DNA of 64,000 nt from Megaleporinus macrocephalus (GCA_021613375.1 CM038703.1:18846694-18910693), one strand, 5' to 3'. Numbered from the stretch's first letter, positions 36,605 to 49,929 are shown. Notes: generated from the sequence alone by a model not told the origin. Translations and numbers: made by a program.

Positions 36605-38867
36605 CATCAACATTTGTTATCAGAACTTTGTGCTAATATGTTTTCATAGGATATCACATCACTATTTAGAAGATGTATGGTGGTCTCTTTATGGTTGGGT
36701 GTAAAATATCTGTGCAAGGTTGTGAGCACTTTCAGTGCAGAATTCAGATCATTTTCAAACAGACTTTCAGGTAAGGTCATGAATGTGAAAACTCATTTTC
36801 AATCATTTTCAAGTTTGTTTTGATGTATATGTTAGTGCACATATTCTGAATTGGTAGTGTATCCAGGACTTCCAGAGAGCTAAGTGATGTTTTTTTTTCT
36901 CACAAAATTGGTCCTATCCTCTGTAAATCAAAACATTGGTTGGTTGATTCCACTGTCACTACTCAGTTACGCCGGTGTAAAGTGTAAGGCCCTTGGGAGC
37001 TATTGAGCAATAGTAGTTTAGCTAGGGCCTATCTATGTAAACATAATGAAGACAGGCCTCACTGGACAATTTTCCATTGGGAGCTTTAAGGTTTTAAACC
37101 GAAGCTTTGCAATGGCTTAAGATTATCAGTAAAATACTTGTTTGGTGTAAACACAACTAACATTAAGATTCCATAAAACAAAAATGACAAGCATGTATTC
37201 TTTAATTCACAGAAACATTAGGCTTTCTCTGAAGACCTAGAAGGAACTGATAATGTCTTTTTCATATATTTGCTTATCCAAGACGGCAATAAAATAAAAG
37301 TCTATGAACTTTGGCTGTTATAAGCTTTTTTTACATGTTAAGGTAAATGCAGCAACAGAATCAAATAATCATGTTATTCAAGATGAAGAGTAGATTTAAA
37401 GACAGAAATAGACACTTTATGACTTAAAGATTAAAGGATTATTTGGTTTCGAGTGAGTAGATGGCGAAAAGTCAATATTTAAAGAAAAACAAAAGAACAA
37501 ATTTAATTTATTGACATTTACAAAGCAGCTACGAATCATTTACAGAGGACCCTTAAAAACAAAGTGTTTTGGTTCTTAGTGATAGAAGACATTTAATGTT
37601 TTTCTTGTCTGCATAAATAGATTGCTCATGTGAGATCCGTAATCTTCGTAATTAGAACAAATGCACGCTGCTGGACATGCTGAACTGTGCATACGACACA
37701 GAAACAAAACATGTTTATCATAAATAATCTGTGTGAGATTTATTCCCCACTGTGCATCCACTGAGTCACTCAGTCATTCCTTTTTCTCTCTCTCCACCTC
37801 CCTCCCACCAACCACCAGTATCCTTTCCCTCTCCCTCCCTCCTCCCCTTTCTTTCTGTATCTCTGCCTTTACCATCTCACCAGAAAAGAGAAGACAAGCC
37901 TGAAGATGTTTTTTTCAGAGGGCTGCTCACCTTCTTGGAGCCTCACAGGTGCTGAACGGAAAGAGCGCAATGTGGGTTAAGTGTGTGCCCGTGACACCTC
38001 CACTGCACCTCACACTATCATCACTAAGTAGTTGCCCCATAGAGATCTGAATCATTGTTCTTTGTGCTGACTCGAGCAACTATCCTGATTCTTCCAGCTT
38101 TCGTTTTTATAAAGCACACCTGTGGGTCCGTTCTCTCCTTAGTGAAGCACAAAAAGTCAAGAGTTTAACGGCCGAACACACAGCTGAATGTGAGTCAAGT
38201 CAAAAACACTTCGGCTTATGGGGGTCTTTTAAATCTTAAGCTAAAGGTTGCACTCTGTAATCAGCCCTCAGCCATCAGTTCCTTCAGCTCCAGCATAAAA
38301 TCTGACAAATGCGGGAGCCTTGCAGTAGCCTGTAAATACGGAAATAGCAACAGGATGCTGCACATCCAAATAGAATCAGCACTACCAGGGGCAAAGAACA
38401 CCTTGTTTTAATACACTGCGCTACTGGCGTCAGTATCAATGCATTTTTCATCAAGCACATTTCCTCTCTTCGCTGGCAGCCCGTCCCTGACAGCTTGATT
38501 CAAGTTTTCTCGCCTTGTGATTCTTATTGTTCTTTGATGCTGTGAAGATGAGAGGAACAATGCATTTTTCAGTTAATATCAGTCTCTCATTCTCTCGTTC
38601 TTTCACTCCTTCAGAACACTGAGTCTCACAATTATCCAAAAGTGGGCGATGTGACAATGTGTTACTGTTACTGTGATAGACAGCATTAAAATATGCTTTT
38701 CTAAGTATATTGTGAAACTGGTTAGTAATACTAATCAGTGTATGCATCTTAAAGAAATCTGTTTTAGAGCAATTACAGAGAACCTGTAAATAACAAGCAT
38801 TGTATACCAACTGCACAGAAACATCAGCCCATAATGCCATTATCTCACCCAGTCACTATCCAGACCT
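36605..38867. other. Intron sequence, no gene
   Basis: AT-rich with the pyrimidine tract listed separately. The 129-codon minus-strand frame at 38451-38840 is unrecognised. Confidence 0.6.
37776..37880. repeat. Pyrimidine-rich simple sequence
   Basis: A CT-rich stretch (CTCTCTCTCCACCTCCCTCC, CCCTCTCCCTCCCTCCTCCC) with few purines on the plus strand. Confidence 0.8.
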
Positions 38868-38971
38868 ATCCTAGCGCTCAATGGGTGGAGGGCAGGAAAC
38901 ACACTGGACAGATTGCTAGTCCATCACAGGGCTAGTCCATCACAGAGCAGACATATAGACTTACACATTCA

Positions 38972-38972
<1 letters not shown>

Positions 38973-39003
<31 letters not shown>
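38973..39003. repeat. (CA)n microsatellite
   Basis: Uninterrupted CA dinucleotides, about 15 copies. Confidence 0.97.
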
Positions 39004-39006
<3 letters not shown>

Positions 39007-39286
39007 TTGTCTTAATATATTAGTGAGGTCATCCATAGGTTTCTATTAAACTTTGTTTTACTATAACTAAATATCACTACACCTACACCTAAACCTAACC
39101 TTAACCTTAACCTTAGTATACAAAAGACACATTTTCTGCTCTATTAGATTTTTTTAAAAACTTGATTTTTGGAGAAAATGACGTGTCCTAAAGTGAGGAC
39201 CAGCAAAATGTCCTAACTTTACCAAAAAAATCAGACTGTACTATACTAGTGAGGACATGTGGTCCTCACAACTACCCCTCTACAAG

Positions 39287-39287
<1 letters not shown>

Positions 39288-39331
<44 letters not shown>
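39288..39331. repeat. (CA)n microsatellite, one interruption
   Basis: CA dinucleotides with a single AA break near 39319, about 20 copies. Confidence 0.97.
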
Positions 39332-39360
39332 CTGTGGACAATTTACAATCCCCAATTCAA

Positions 39361-40329
39361 CCTTGTTTATTTTGGTTCCTTCTTAAAAAGGAACCCATTG
39401 AGTGTTACATGTGGTCAGTTTCCACTGGTCAGTTTCCAATAATCACAGCTATTTCATACAATGACAATTAACCTCAATTCACATCAAATGATTTTGAATA
39501 ACTTTTATATGTTTATATCTTATAAAACTGTTTAATTCTAAGATTTTCATCTGTAGAAATCTCCTCGTTTCTCCATCGCTAAAATTAAAATTTGCTATAC
39601 TTATAGTCTTTTAAAGCCTTTGTGGAACTTTTATTGTTGTTTTCTGGTGCACATTGTCCATGTCCACTTCTGAAAAACTAAAGGAGAAACTTCTAGCATA
39701 TGCTAAAAATGTCTTCAGGTATCGTAATGTCATTTCTGCTTAGAGTAATTTTCAGGTAAGCTCAGAAGTGTAACCGGTTGCTGCTCAAATATATCCCTGT
39801 AGCTGCAATCAGCATGTCAATCTACCGGAGGAAATGAATGTATTTATTCCGATGACCACTCCGTGTACAGATAATTCCATCAGCACCACAAAGCCCTCCA
39901 TTGTCTAAAGATAAGTGCCTTTGGTGTGCGGACTGAAATGGAGAGGGAGGAATACACAACAATGGCACACTGCACTTCAGACACTCTGTCTTTGATACAC
40001 AGAGGGAATGGGTGCTATTTTGAATGCCAACAAGCCCCCTGAAAATTCTCATTCATAACTGATTAAATCAAGCACACGTAAATATTGAGGGGGAAGGGGG
40101 AGGGCCGGACAGAAGGAAAAGCAGGGGAGAAAAGTGTTGCATCAACGCGTGAGGAAATGAAATGTTTTCAGGATCACATGCCTGACCAAGATAGCGTCTT
40201 CCAGAACCTTTCTTTTAATATTCAAAACTGAATAGTAAAGATAAATCACAGCCACATTTTTTCAGGACTAATATTGTCCAGGAGTCTGGAAGCTAGGTGC
40301 TCAGCAGACTGTGCTTAGAGATCAGACCC
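39361..40329. other. Intron sequence, no gene
   Basis: AT-rich. Nothing recognisable. Confidence 0.6.
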
Positions 40330-40860
40330 ACCTGGTCTGGAGTCGCCAGTCACAGAGCATGAAGGCGGTGCCTCTCCTCTACACCTCTGCTGCTTAACCA
40401 CGTGCGCTCAATGAAGCCTTCACTTTCCATTTGCTTGTGTTCTGCAGCCGGAGAGGCAGAGCCGCTCTCTCATCTGCATGCTGCTTCCCCGACGGGCCGT
40501 CCCACTGCAAGCCCACCGCAGGAATGCATAAGCACGGAAATTCAATTTGTCGGGATTATTATCAAAGATGAAATGTTCCGACAGGAGACAGCCTGAGCTC
40601 AGGCTGGATGGAGAAGGGCGTATCGTGGCCCACTCTGATAAATTTGGCGCCCCCTCTTTCTCTCCTTTTTCATTAGCCCCCTTTTCCCCCAGCGTTCACT
40701 TTACTTCTCATTAAACAGGAGGCTAAACGTGAAAGCTGATGGACGGGCGTCACAAATGGCTGTGGCAAGGCGCTACAGTGGGAATCCGAGATGGCCCGGC
40801 TTAGAAAACACGACCAATTTAACATTAAGCTTCTCTAAATTCCCACATGGTTGCTGCCAA
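40330..40860. promoter_or_regulatory. Candidate intronic regulatory block
   Basis: It has an E-box CCACGTGCGC, TTATTATCAAAGATGAAAT (TCF/LEF-type ATCAAAG) and several CpG. GGCGCCCCCTCTTTC near 40648 partly resembles a reverse CTCF core. No coding frame is supported. Confidence 0.25.
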
Positions 40861-42709
40861 AAGTGTCGGCTGCGATTCCCATTTATCATGAGTCACGTTT
40901 ATCAGGACGCTTCACATACACCCTTTCCCGCCCCCAAATCACAAAAACCAACATTAGCTGCAGACCCTGTCTAATCAGGAGCCCTCTGCCATCATTCACA
41001 GCAGTAGATAAGGTGCAAGCAGACTCCAGATACTGGCTACCTTGCAGTCCAAATATGGGTCTGGTTTTGACTCTTAACTCAATTACCTCTAAAGGGGCTC
41101 CTGGGAGAACTAGCCTGCTTTTTATCTGTCAGTCAGTCTGGCAGAGTATAGCCCACACACTGACAGTCAGAGTGGGCAAAACTAGTGCATTACCATCTGT
41201 TTGATGAGCTGACTGTAAATCAAAGAGGCAGCCAGCACTTTGAACCTAAGTGTATGGTGTTTGACAAGTTATGATACCTCATCAGCACATGAAGAGAATA
41301 TATTTGTGCCAGGCAAAAATTCAGCCCTACGCCAAAGCAAGCGTCCAGCAAAACATGTCAGTATCTTTATGCTACACTGGCTATGGCAGATTCAAAATGC
41401 GCTCGCAAAGGCAAATGTTTAATTTACCGATGTGGAATTGTAGACTGCTTTAGAAAAAAAAAAATAAATAAAAATAATAAAAAAATATAGCAGATCTCTG
41501 GATAAGCCCTAAACATCCAAGGGCAACTGTCCGAAACAGTCCTTTCAATCTCAATTCAATCTCCAGAAAAGCTCTAAAAAGTCTGCTCCCGTTTAGATCA
41601 ATGACTAATTGTGATTCGTTCCTGGACCAACAAACAAGAGGGTCCCCATTCATTAAGAATACCAATTAGAAGCCTTATCTCACAGAGAAGAAACTTTGGG
41701 CCCTATTTAATGTGAAGAATCACTCTATGTGGGGCTGCTGTGAGACGCATGCGGAGCAGGCTTGATGGAGGACAGCGATCACTCCCCCTTTCCACAACCC
41801 TCTGACACGCCAGACAAGGGGCAATCAGGCCTGTCTGCACGTTGCTGAAGCTGCCCGAGCTCCCACTTAAAAACCAGCCACAGATGGACAGACCCAGACG
41901 CTGAGGTGTGTCCAGTGAGTGAGGGCTGCCCTGCTGAAGGGCACATCTAGAAGGGTTTTTCAAAGCTGTACGTTACTGGAGGGGGGAGGAGGAGAGAGAA
42001 GCAGCAATGACTCAGTGAGGAGAAGGAGATGAATCATATGAAGTGCACAGCACATGAACCACTGCACAGCACCTCCCTTACCAATTAATACATCTGAAAA
42101 TAGGCTCCGGCTATGCTGGAGATGTCACTGCGGCTTTGCCAGCGAAGTGTTTTGATATTTGGGTGTTTATATCTCAAGCTAATTGGGGAAGGTAGAAAAA
42201 AGAAGGGCTGAGTGACAAGTTGCTCTCATCTGGTGAATATATAAGCTTTGGCATCAGGCAGCCTATCAAATGCTGGAAATGGAGATCACCTAATTAAATA
42301 ACACTGAGATATCACTGCTCCTGTTTGGACAATAGTGAAATTCTCGTCCAATCCGTGGAATTAATGGAAATCAACTAGAGACTCCTTTTCAACAGTGATG
42401 ATAAAATATGTCAATAAAGGATTTAAAATGACCTTTTTTAATTGAAACATTCCACGTTGGCCATTCTTATTTCAAAATCACCTGTCACTTGTTTATTTTC
42501 ACGTCAAAATGACCATTAAGTCCATATATTTTATTTTTCAGCATCAGGAAAAACACAAACAGAATCCTTTCAGATCCTTACAGTTGATCTGTCCCATTTA
42601 ATGAGGAAAGAAAGAAACATCTGTGGATTTTTTCATATCTAAGGCAAGTGAATATTGATTTTTTTTTTCTATTTCTCAGATCTCTCTCTCTCTCTAATGT
42701 CTTCAGAAA
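40861..42709. other. Intron sequence, no gene
   Basis: It includes an A-rich stretch at about 41453-41487 and a (CT)n run near 42680 just before the Tc1-like relic. Confidence 0.6.
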
Positions 42710-43710
42710 TACACTATCTGGCCAAAAGTATGTGAAGACCTAATTACGCTCCTAATTACTGAATTTTGGTGTTTCAGCCACACCCATTGCTAACAAGAGT
42801 ATGAAATCCAGCCATGGAATCTCCATAGAAAAACACTTCTGGTTTTTAACTTAAACTTCCACAGCATTCCACTTTTGCCACAAGTCAGTTTTGAAATGTT
42901 AGTCCTGCTAGCCAAGTGTTAAGAGCTATAATTGTGAAAGGGAATAATCTAGCAGCAACAACTGCTCAGCCACAAAGCAACAGACCATGCAACCTCACAG
43001 AAAGGAGCCTGAATTTCTTTTCTTTCAAGCTTCACAGTATAGGTTTCCATGGCTGAGTAGCTGCACATAAACATAAGATGTGTATGTGGAAAGATGCTCT
43101 CTGGGGTGAAGAATCACACTTCACTCTCTGCCAGTCTGATGGATGAATACATGTTTGGCAGATGTCAGCAAAACACTGCCTACCAGAAGGCATAGTGCCA
43201 AAAGTAAAGTTTGGTTGAGGAGGGATAATGGTATGGGGCTGTTTTTCTGGGTTTGGGTTAAACCAGTGAAGGGTAATGTTAATGCTGCAGCATACAAAGA
43301 CATTTTAGACAATTATAGGCTTCCACCTTTGTGCCAACGGTTTGTAGCCCTTTCCAGTTCCTGTCTCCTTGTGCACAAAGCAAGGCATGCTATATATGAG
43401 TCTGTTATGTTCTATAAAACCATGTTCCTAAAAATATTGTGGAAAGCCTTCTCAGAGTTCCAAACCTTCTTTTGATGAAAGGAATTCTTAATGCTTCAGC
43501 ATACCAAGACACTTTGGACGATTGTACTGTTTTAACTTTGTGGGAACAGTTTGGGGAAGACCCTTTTCTGATCCTGCATGATTGTGTCCCAGTGTACAAA
43601 GCAAGGTTAATAAACGGATGGTTGGGTGGAGTTTGCTCCTCTAGATGAATGGGTAAAAATTCCCACTGACACACTCCAATATCTTGTAGAAAGAGTTAAA
43701 GTGTATAAGA
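42710..43710 (+). mobile_element. Tc1/mariner-like transposon relic with a repeated transposase segment
   Basis: It starts TACACTATCTGGCCAAAAGT, a typical Tc1-like terminus. A segment LWGEESHFTLCQSDG occurs near 43095-43140, where the family has WSDES, so the first catalytic aspartate appears as glutamate. KPVKGNVNAAAYKDILDN follows at about 43255-43310. A second, related segment LNASAYQDTLDDCTVLTLWE (about 43487-43545) continues to LHDCVPVYKARL, with the second catalytic aspartate, and to EWVKIPTDTLQYLVERVK (about 43645-43700). Two copies of the AYKDILDN region in the same orientation suggest a nested insertion or a recombination between two family members. No 3' terminus is seen. Confidence 0.82.
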
Positions 43711-46700
43711 CTATTTCTTATAAATGTAAAGTCAAGAAATTGTTGTCCTTATATAATACATATATACATTTTGAAATGTAATGGTAGATTAGCTACATGC
43801 TTCATGCTGACAATGAAAAATTTGAACAGCAGAAATTTAACAGCAAATGTACAGCAAATATAGAAGAATGACTGACAGAAGGGGATTAATGCTAACCTGT
43901 TATTGCTAAGCACTGCTTTCGCTATCAATCAATGTAAAGGATTTTAATCCACCCAACATCAACATTCACTGCTGCTTAAGAAATCCATGCAATCATTGAA
44001 CAACCTACTTGAATTATTTAAGTGAGACTCAGATTTCAACATAGTGTTCTTGGACGTCGTCATTCAAGCACCGTAGATGATAATCAAAACAGCTACTTTC
44101 TCAGCGTCTCTCCACACATACGGAACTAAGAAATAATAACTGTTCAACACTTTGAGCCCTGCTATTAATAATGCAGGGACCCATAACTTCTCTCCGCTCA
44201 TTATGCATATCCCACTCATGGCCTCTTCAACCCAGCGCAGCGGGCGAAACACTGAGGCCCCACTGTGGCCTGCTCCGCATGCAGCAGTGGACTCAGCGCC
44301 AAAAGCCGTAATGCTGCAGTGCTCCAACCGTCACTGCTGCTCTACACTACAGTAATATTATTGTACGGAATGCCACACAATGTGTAAAACACGCTGCTCT
44401 ATAATAAGAAGCGTGTAGGTCAAGCTCATTAACAAGAAGTAAGTGTTGGTTTCTTGTGACTGAAACATGATCTCAAAGTTAAATCTGAATATTATGGATT
44501 TATTAGACACTCTGGTGACTACACAGAGAAAGTTTCATGTAATTAAAGACATGTCAAGAGTTGTCTACAACTTAATACAACTATAAAGATAAGTTCTTTG
44601 TATGTAGGTATCTATCTAGTATTCTTTACTATATATTTACGTACTTGTTGGTGGCACAAGCAGCCATTTACAGAGTTGTTACCAATAGCTAGCTAATTAA
44701 TGCAGCTTCCTACAGAAACATTAACGTTAATCAATTCATATTTGTTGTCCTCGTACAGGCAACAAGCAGTCAACTGAACTATCTTCCATTTTATTTTCTT
44801 GCTTATAACTATGGTCCTTTTTTCATCATGTGATATATAACCTGAGTTTAAGTTTCAACTGAGTTTAGGATGCTTTATATTAAGCAACTCTATTGCAATA
44901 TAGTTTCACATAATTTTGAAGCAACCAAAGTTTCATTGTGTAAAGTCAGCCAGAATATGTGCTCAGTCATGCTCATAACACCTTGTCTCTTAACAGCATC
45001 TGATTGCGAATATTCCCTGTAAAAGCCCTCTCTACACTAAATCTGCTTTGTCTGCCCTTTAGATCGATGGTAAGAGGTCATTTTTTCCCAGTTTTTTTTT
45101 TTTTTGGTTGACAATGCTTGGCAGCCAGCGGAGTAAATATACCACTGGCCAAATCCACTCAGAGCACTGTACATTGTTCCTCTGCTTTTTGCACATTATT
45201 TTCATCACTATTAAATATTTGTGTTCAATAACTGGCAGAGCTGAAAAGCTGAATCAGAGAGCACAAATTACTTCATAATGTAATACGTCTGCAAGTTGCA
45301 GTCAAAAATATAAAGATATGCCCAGATGGCCACTTGTAAAACAAAGACAGAAACAGTTCTTGCACAGTGCAGAGAGACAACAGTGGAGATGACAAACTGA
45401 CAGTGCATTTGCTGTCTTCAGGAAAAGTAAAGCTGATCTGTACAAAACGGTGCTCAATAGTAATTCATAATATAAACTCACTGTCATGAACCCCAGAGCT
45501 GTGCTGAGACACAAGGGGTCCTAAATTACCAACGATTGCAGAAATGTGTTGCACTCAGAGTTTTATGCCTCATGGATCATTTGAAAGGTATAACGCCATT
45601 GGTTATGTGATGCAATGCCTACATCCATTACCTAGGAATGCCTGAGAGTCTATGTCACTTTCCAGGGCTGTCTTAGCCCATTTTGTCCTTTAAAAAAATC
45701 ATTAGAGGCCGGTAAAATGGAATTAAGCTCCCATCAATCACCCACTATGAGGACTCAACTCACCCAAGCTATTATGCCGATGATCATATGCAGTAATGCA
45801 CAGCTGCAGAAGGTGAAGGTTATTTAGATATGGATGTGCCGCATCTTCCCAAAAGCCTCAGAAAGCTATAAAAGCATGTCACTCAAAGGATGCTTTCGAA
45901 AGTGCCTTGCACTTGACAAGGGGTAACCAAGCTGATACGCATTCTCGCGTATCTACAACACCATGCCGTTAATACGTGACCCTGTGGAGTTTAAATGTAC
46001 ACACCCCCTCCCCCATATCTATTTATGGTCCCTGAAGGTGATGGTGTGGACAGCTCTTCTGTTTCAGATACCTGACCAATGCCCTTGTATGTTCTGTGAT
46101 GTCACGGTACATACATGTAACACATTTTACCACCTCGCCGCATCTGCGATGTGCAAGGCCGGCAAAGAATTGCTGATGTTCCGAGCTCCAGGCTTGAGTG
46201 GACCAGTAATAGAGTGATAAGCCATGGCTGCGGCACCCTGGAGATGTGTGCTTATGTTGACTGGCTTAGGCTAATATCCTGCTGAGTAGATGGGTAATGA
46301 ATGGTATATGAAACTGCCCTCAGACAATGGATGGCAGAGGGAAAAATTCAGGCAGAATTTTAAGCATTACAGCTCTCTATCCCGCTAAGCTGCAGTCGCG
46401 GCTGGCCCAGAGCGCGAAGAAGCAGGGAGATTTTCTAGCCATCTCTTAAGGGAATAGATGTTTCAGAGGACTCTTTCAGGTTACCGACAGAGAAAACTGT
46501 GGCTAGAAGGGGGTGGTGGTGGTGGGGGGTGGGGGTATAGAACAGAGCAGGGAGCAAAGGAAGAAGAATCAGTCCAAGTCTTCACCTCTGACACTAAGGG
46601 AGCTTGCCGGAGTGAGTGGACAAGCTCCTGTGAGGTAATGAGCATCCTTGGACTCGTGGCTCTACTAGAGTGGGAGAAAGAAAGCCAGGAGTGCATCCTG

Positions 46701-47585
46701 CTACTGCTGTGAAAAACGAACTGGTGTGACTCTTTTTCTACCTACCCGCCCTGGAGACTCATGAGAACATGATAGAATACACCTGTGCAGAGGCTACAGC
46801 TTTCAGAGGCTACGTACTATGGTTCTACAATTAGACCTCAGGAGCGAGAGAGCATAAAATGTGAAATTGAAACATCTACCTCCTTGCAGTGAGTCAGAGA
46901 GAATTAGATTTAACCCTATTAATCTACTCGTATACTCAATGCTGCACAGCTGTGCAAACACATTAGTGCAAATGAATGGCTGTCCTAAAGGAGGCAACAG
47001 CAAAATTGTACAATGGTTTAGTGGGCTGTTCACAAAGTGGTACAAATGATATCCAGGTAGTTTTAGTAAGTGTGATCTGGGGTCATATGAGGTCTCAGAC
47101 AGAAGTGTAACTACCAGGCTGATTATGTGTGGTGTGGTGAGCTATTTGTTCTTTCAAGATCCTCATGAATGCTGAGGTAAACATCAAGTGACAACATTTG
47201 TTGTAGTGTGTGAACTTAGACAGGTTTACATTTTTTGAAAACACAAAAAATGTGTCCAAAAAAATTAAATAGAGAAAGAAAATAAGTCACCCTACTGGGT
47301 TCCAATCATTTTTTATTAAAATATTGACAAAAAACTGCCTACAGAGCTGAATGTAAACTTTCTAAGTCAATAGCACTGGTGCTATACAAGTTGCAATTGT
47401 TGTAGCACAAATGAAAACACTGTCCCATTAAAATAAAAACAAAATGTATAGATAATTTATCTGCTCCAAAATAATTCTAAATCCTTACATGGGGTTGCCA
47501 TTAGCACCTAAGTTGGACTTTTGTGCATCACAAAAAAACTACACCAACAGGATCTCAGAGAATCACTATATGCGAAATAGTGTAT
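43711..47585. other. Intron sequence, no gene
   Basis: A T14 run lies near 45090 and a G-rich run at 46508-46536. A GC-richer block at about 44140-44340 is unclassified. No exon is recognised. Confidence 0.6.
46508..46536 (+). other. Potential G-quadruplex
   Basis: Runs GGGGG, several GG, GGGGGG and GGGGG separated by single T. It lies on the sdk1 template strand. Confidence 0.55.
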
Positions 47586-48850
47586 TACAGTGCTCAGCAT
47601 AAATGAGTACACCCCAACAGATTTTTCAGAATTAAAGTTTTCTATGGGATACCATACTACTAAATACTCCCACAACTGTGTGCTATTGATTGCAAACAAG
47701 ATTTGCCAATTTGAATTCATTCAAGACCATTTGCAAAATGGTTGCAAAAATGAGTACACCCCAATGAAGGTCTTAGGAACAAAGCTAATGTTTATACAAC
47801 AATATTCTAGTAAACAAGAATTCAACCACAGGTGAGTCTAATTATTCATTAAACAGGTGTCCAGCAGACAGTTGACTATAAAAGGGCATTACTTAACCAA
47901 GAAACCCCCTTCTCACTTCATGCTGTCAGCAATGGCACCACATGGAAGAGAAATGTCACAAGACCTGAGAAAGAAAATAATATCTTTACAAAAGAAAGAT
48001 GAAGGCTACAAGAAGATCAGCAAAGCTTTACTTATCAGTCAGAAAACTGTAGCAAAAGTGATACAAAACTTTAACAAAGATGGAAATAAAACCATCTCAC
48101 AGAGACGTCCAGGCCATCCACGGAAGTTAACACCTAAACAGCAGCGTCCTCTACTGAGAGACATTGAAGAAAACCGCCAAGCAAGTTCACTGCTGTTAGC
48201 TAAAGAAGTAGAAAGCCCACACAATAGGGAGTATTGCAGCGGAATGACATGCAAGGGTGTCGTCCTACAGTGAAACATGGTGGCGGCAGGTTCCTTATTT
48301 GTGGCTGCATGGGAGCTGGTGGTGTCTGGGAGCTGCATTGATGGTATCATGAATTCACAGATGTACTGCCTAATAGTAAAAGAGAAGATGCTACCTTCAC
48401 TCCACACCCCTGGTCGTCGTGCACTTTTACAACATGACAGTGATCCAAAACAAACATCCAAGGCCACTGTTGCAGAGGAACAGGGTGATTCCGTAGCTGA
48501 GTATGTCTCTTGATCGGAACCCAATCAAACACCTATGGGAAATTCTGAAGACGTAAGTTGAGCATCACTCTCCATCCAGCATCCAGGCTCTAAACGAGGT
48601 AATTTTTTAAGAATGGAAAAAGGTAGATGTTGTGAAATGTCACCAACTTGTTCATTCCATGTCTAGAAGACTTAGTGCTGTCCTTAAAAATCCTGGAGGT
48701 CATACAAAATACTAGAGTGTTTTTTGTAGTGGGGTGTATTCATTTTTGCATCAACTACTTTAAGTAACACTGAAGATTTTGTAATCTAAGTTATATTATT
48801 ACCCTTACTTTCATTCATCAGTTGAATAAAAACTGAATCAGTTGAATAAA
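47586..48850 (+). mobile_element. Tc1-like transposon, internally deleted, with double left-end repeats
   Basis: The left end TACAGTGCTCAGCATAAATG is followed by AGTACACCCC. A second ATGAGTACACCCC occurs about 150 bp inside (near 47750), the double-repeat arrangement of Sleeping Beauty-type elements. The frame from about 47920 encodes the helix-turn-helix part (SQDLRKKIISLQKKDEGYKK, then ISQKTVAKVIQNF, RRPGHPRKLTPKQ). It breaks at about 48230, and the next recognisable part is LLQHDSDPKQTSK near 48425, the second catalytic aspartate region. The first catalytic aspartate region is missing, so the copy is deleted. On the right GGGGTGTATTCATTTTTGC (about 48730) looks like one end repeat. The outer right terminus is not recognisable and the end is approximate. 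Confidence 0.85.
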
Positions 48851-49929
48851 AAATGAATGTAGGATAACAGAGCAGCAGTTACACTGTGGCACCTGAACAA
48901 TCGCTTTAATACATCCTCTGCACCATTTGGTGGATGGGAAACTCAAATAAGTTAAAATTGTCAAATGTCTCCAGTTATTTCTTATGTGTGTTCCATATAC
49001 TTGAGACTCCAACTGTCAGACACTGTTGGAAAATCTTACAGTCACACATTCAGCATTTACACCGTCAGCACCAGCTGGTCTACAGCATGAGACAGAGTCA
49101 GCAGCTCCTCAGCCAGACGTCTTCACTCTGATGTCCATGTTACACCAAGTGTAAGGCTAACACACTAAAAGACTATACACAAAACCACAAAGACCTTCAT
49201 GTCCACTACTTAGAAAATGAAGCAGAGTATTTTAGAGAGAATTTCAAGCGGTATATCACCAACTACTATTAAATGTGCTGAAAACAGGCTTAGCAGGCTT
49301 AACTAAAAAATACACAGCGCTTCTTTTTTGAGGGGAGGTCTTTAAGGGCAAAATACCTTGGTACATTCTGTGAATGAAACAAACGAAAAGAAAAATGAAA
49401 CTGTGACACTATGGCCGCCCTATACAAAACATATGGAAGTAATGTTATGTGACCTCAGGCACCACTTCCTTATAGAGAAGGTGAGTTTTTATATGACTCC
49501 TCCAGGAGCAGAAGTGCTAGAGCAGTAAAAATAAGTAGTAGCTTCAAGCTGATACGGATTATACTTGACTCTTATGGCCTAGAGTGTTCTGGCTTTAATG
49601 CTGACTTATAACAACAGGAGGTCATAACTGCAGCCAGACTGAGAGATCAATAGCTTGTGTTAGCAACTGTGTGAACATGTCCTTCAGACCGCTGGACGCA
49701 AAGAGCCATGCCAAGATGACAAACAGCATAGACATCATGTTGTTTCTCCACATTTTAGGTTGACACAAGAAAAGCCATTCTTTATTTTCTCTGAAAAAAT
49801 AAAAGGCCTTAATGCTGAAAATCTAGATTTCCTCCTACCCCTTGATAATTCCCAATCTGGGAAGCTGTAAGCTAACATGCTCCTCAGTGAAACACATGCA
49901 ACCAGGTACCTCAACTTTTCTGTATCTGA
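48851..49929. other. Intron sequence, no gene
   Basis: Nothing recognisable apart from possible continuation of the SINE body near its right end. Confidence 0.55.

Larger units (their letters stand above)
38868..39360. repeat. L2-like fragment split by a CA-associated repeat insertion
   Basis: GTGGAGGGCAGGAAACACAC, TGGACAGATTGCTAGTCCAT and CACACATTCACTCACACAC resemble an L2-like 3' segment. Its continuation CACCTGTGGACAATTTACAA appears only after 39330. Between them lies a different repeat (about 39003-39290) with CCTAAACCTAACCTTAACC, AGTGAGGACCAGCAAAATGT and GAGGACATGTGGTCCTCACA, a combination often seen next to CA repeats in teleosts. The order suggests insertion into the CA tract. Confidence 0.55.

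Noticed and set aside
39085..39120. Telomere-like CCTAAACCTAACC words as an interstitial telomere
   Set aside because: The words are few and imperfect and belong to a common CA-associated teleost repeat.
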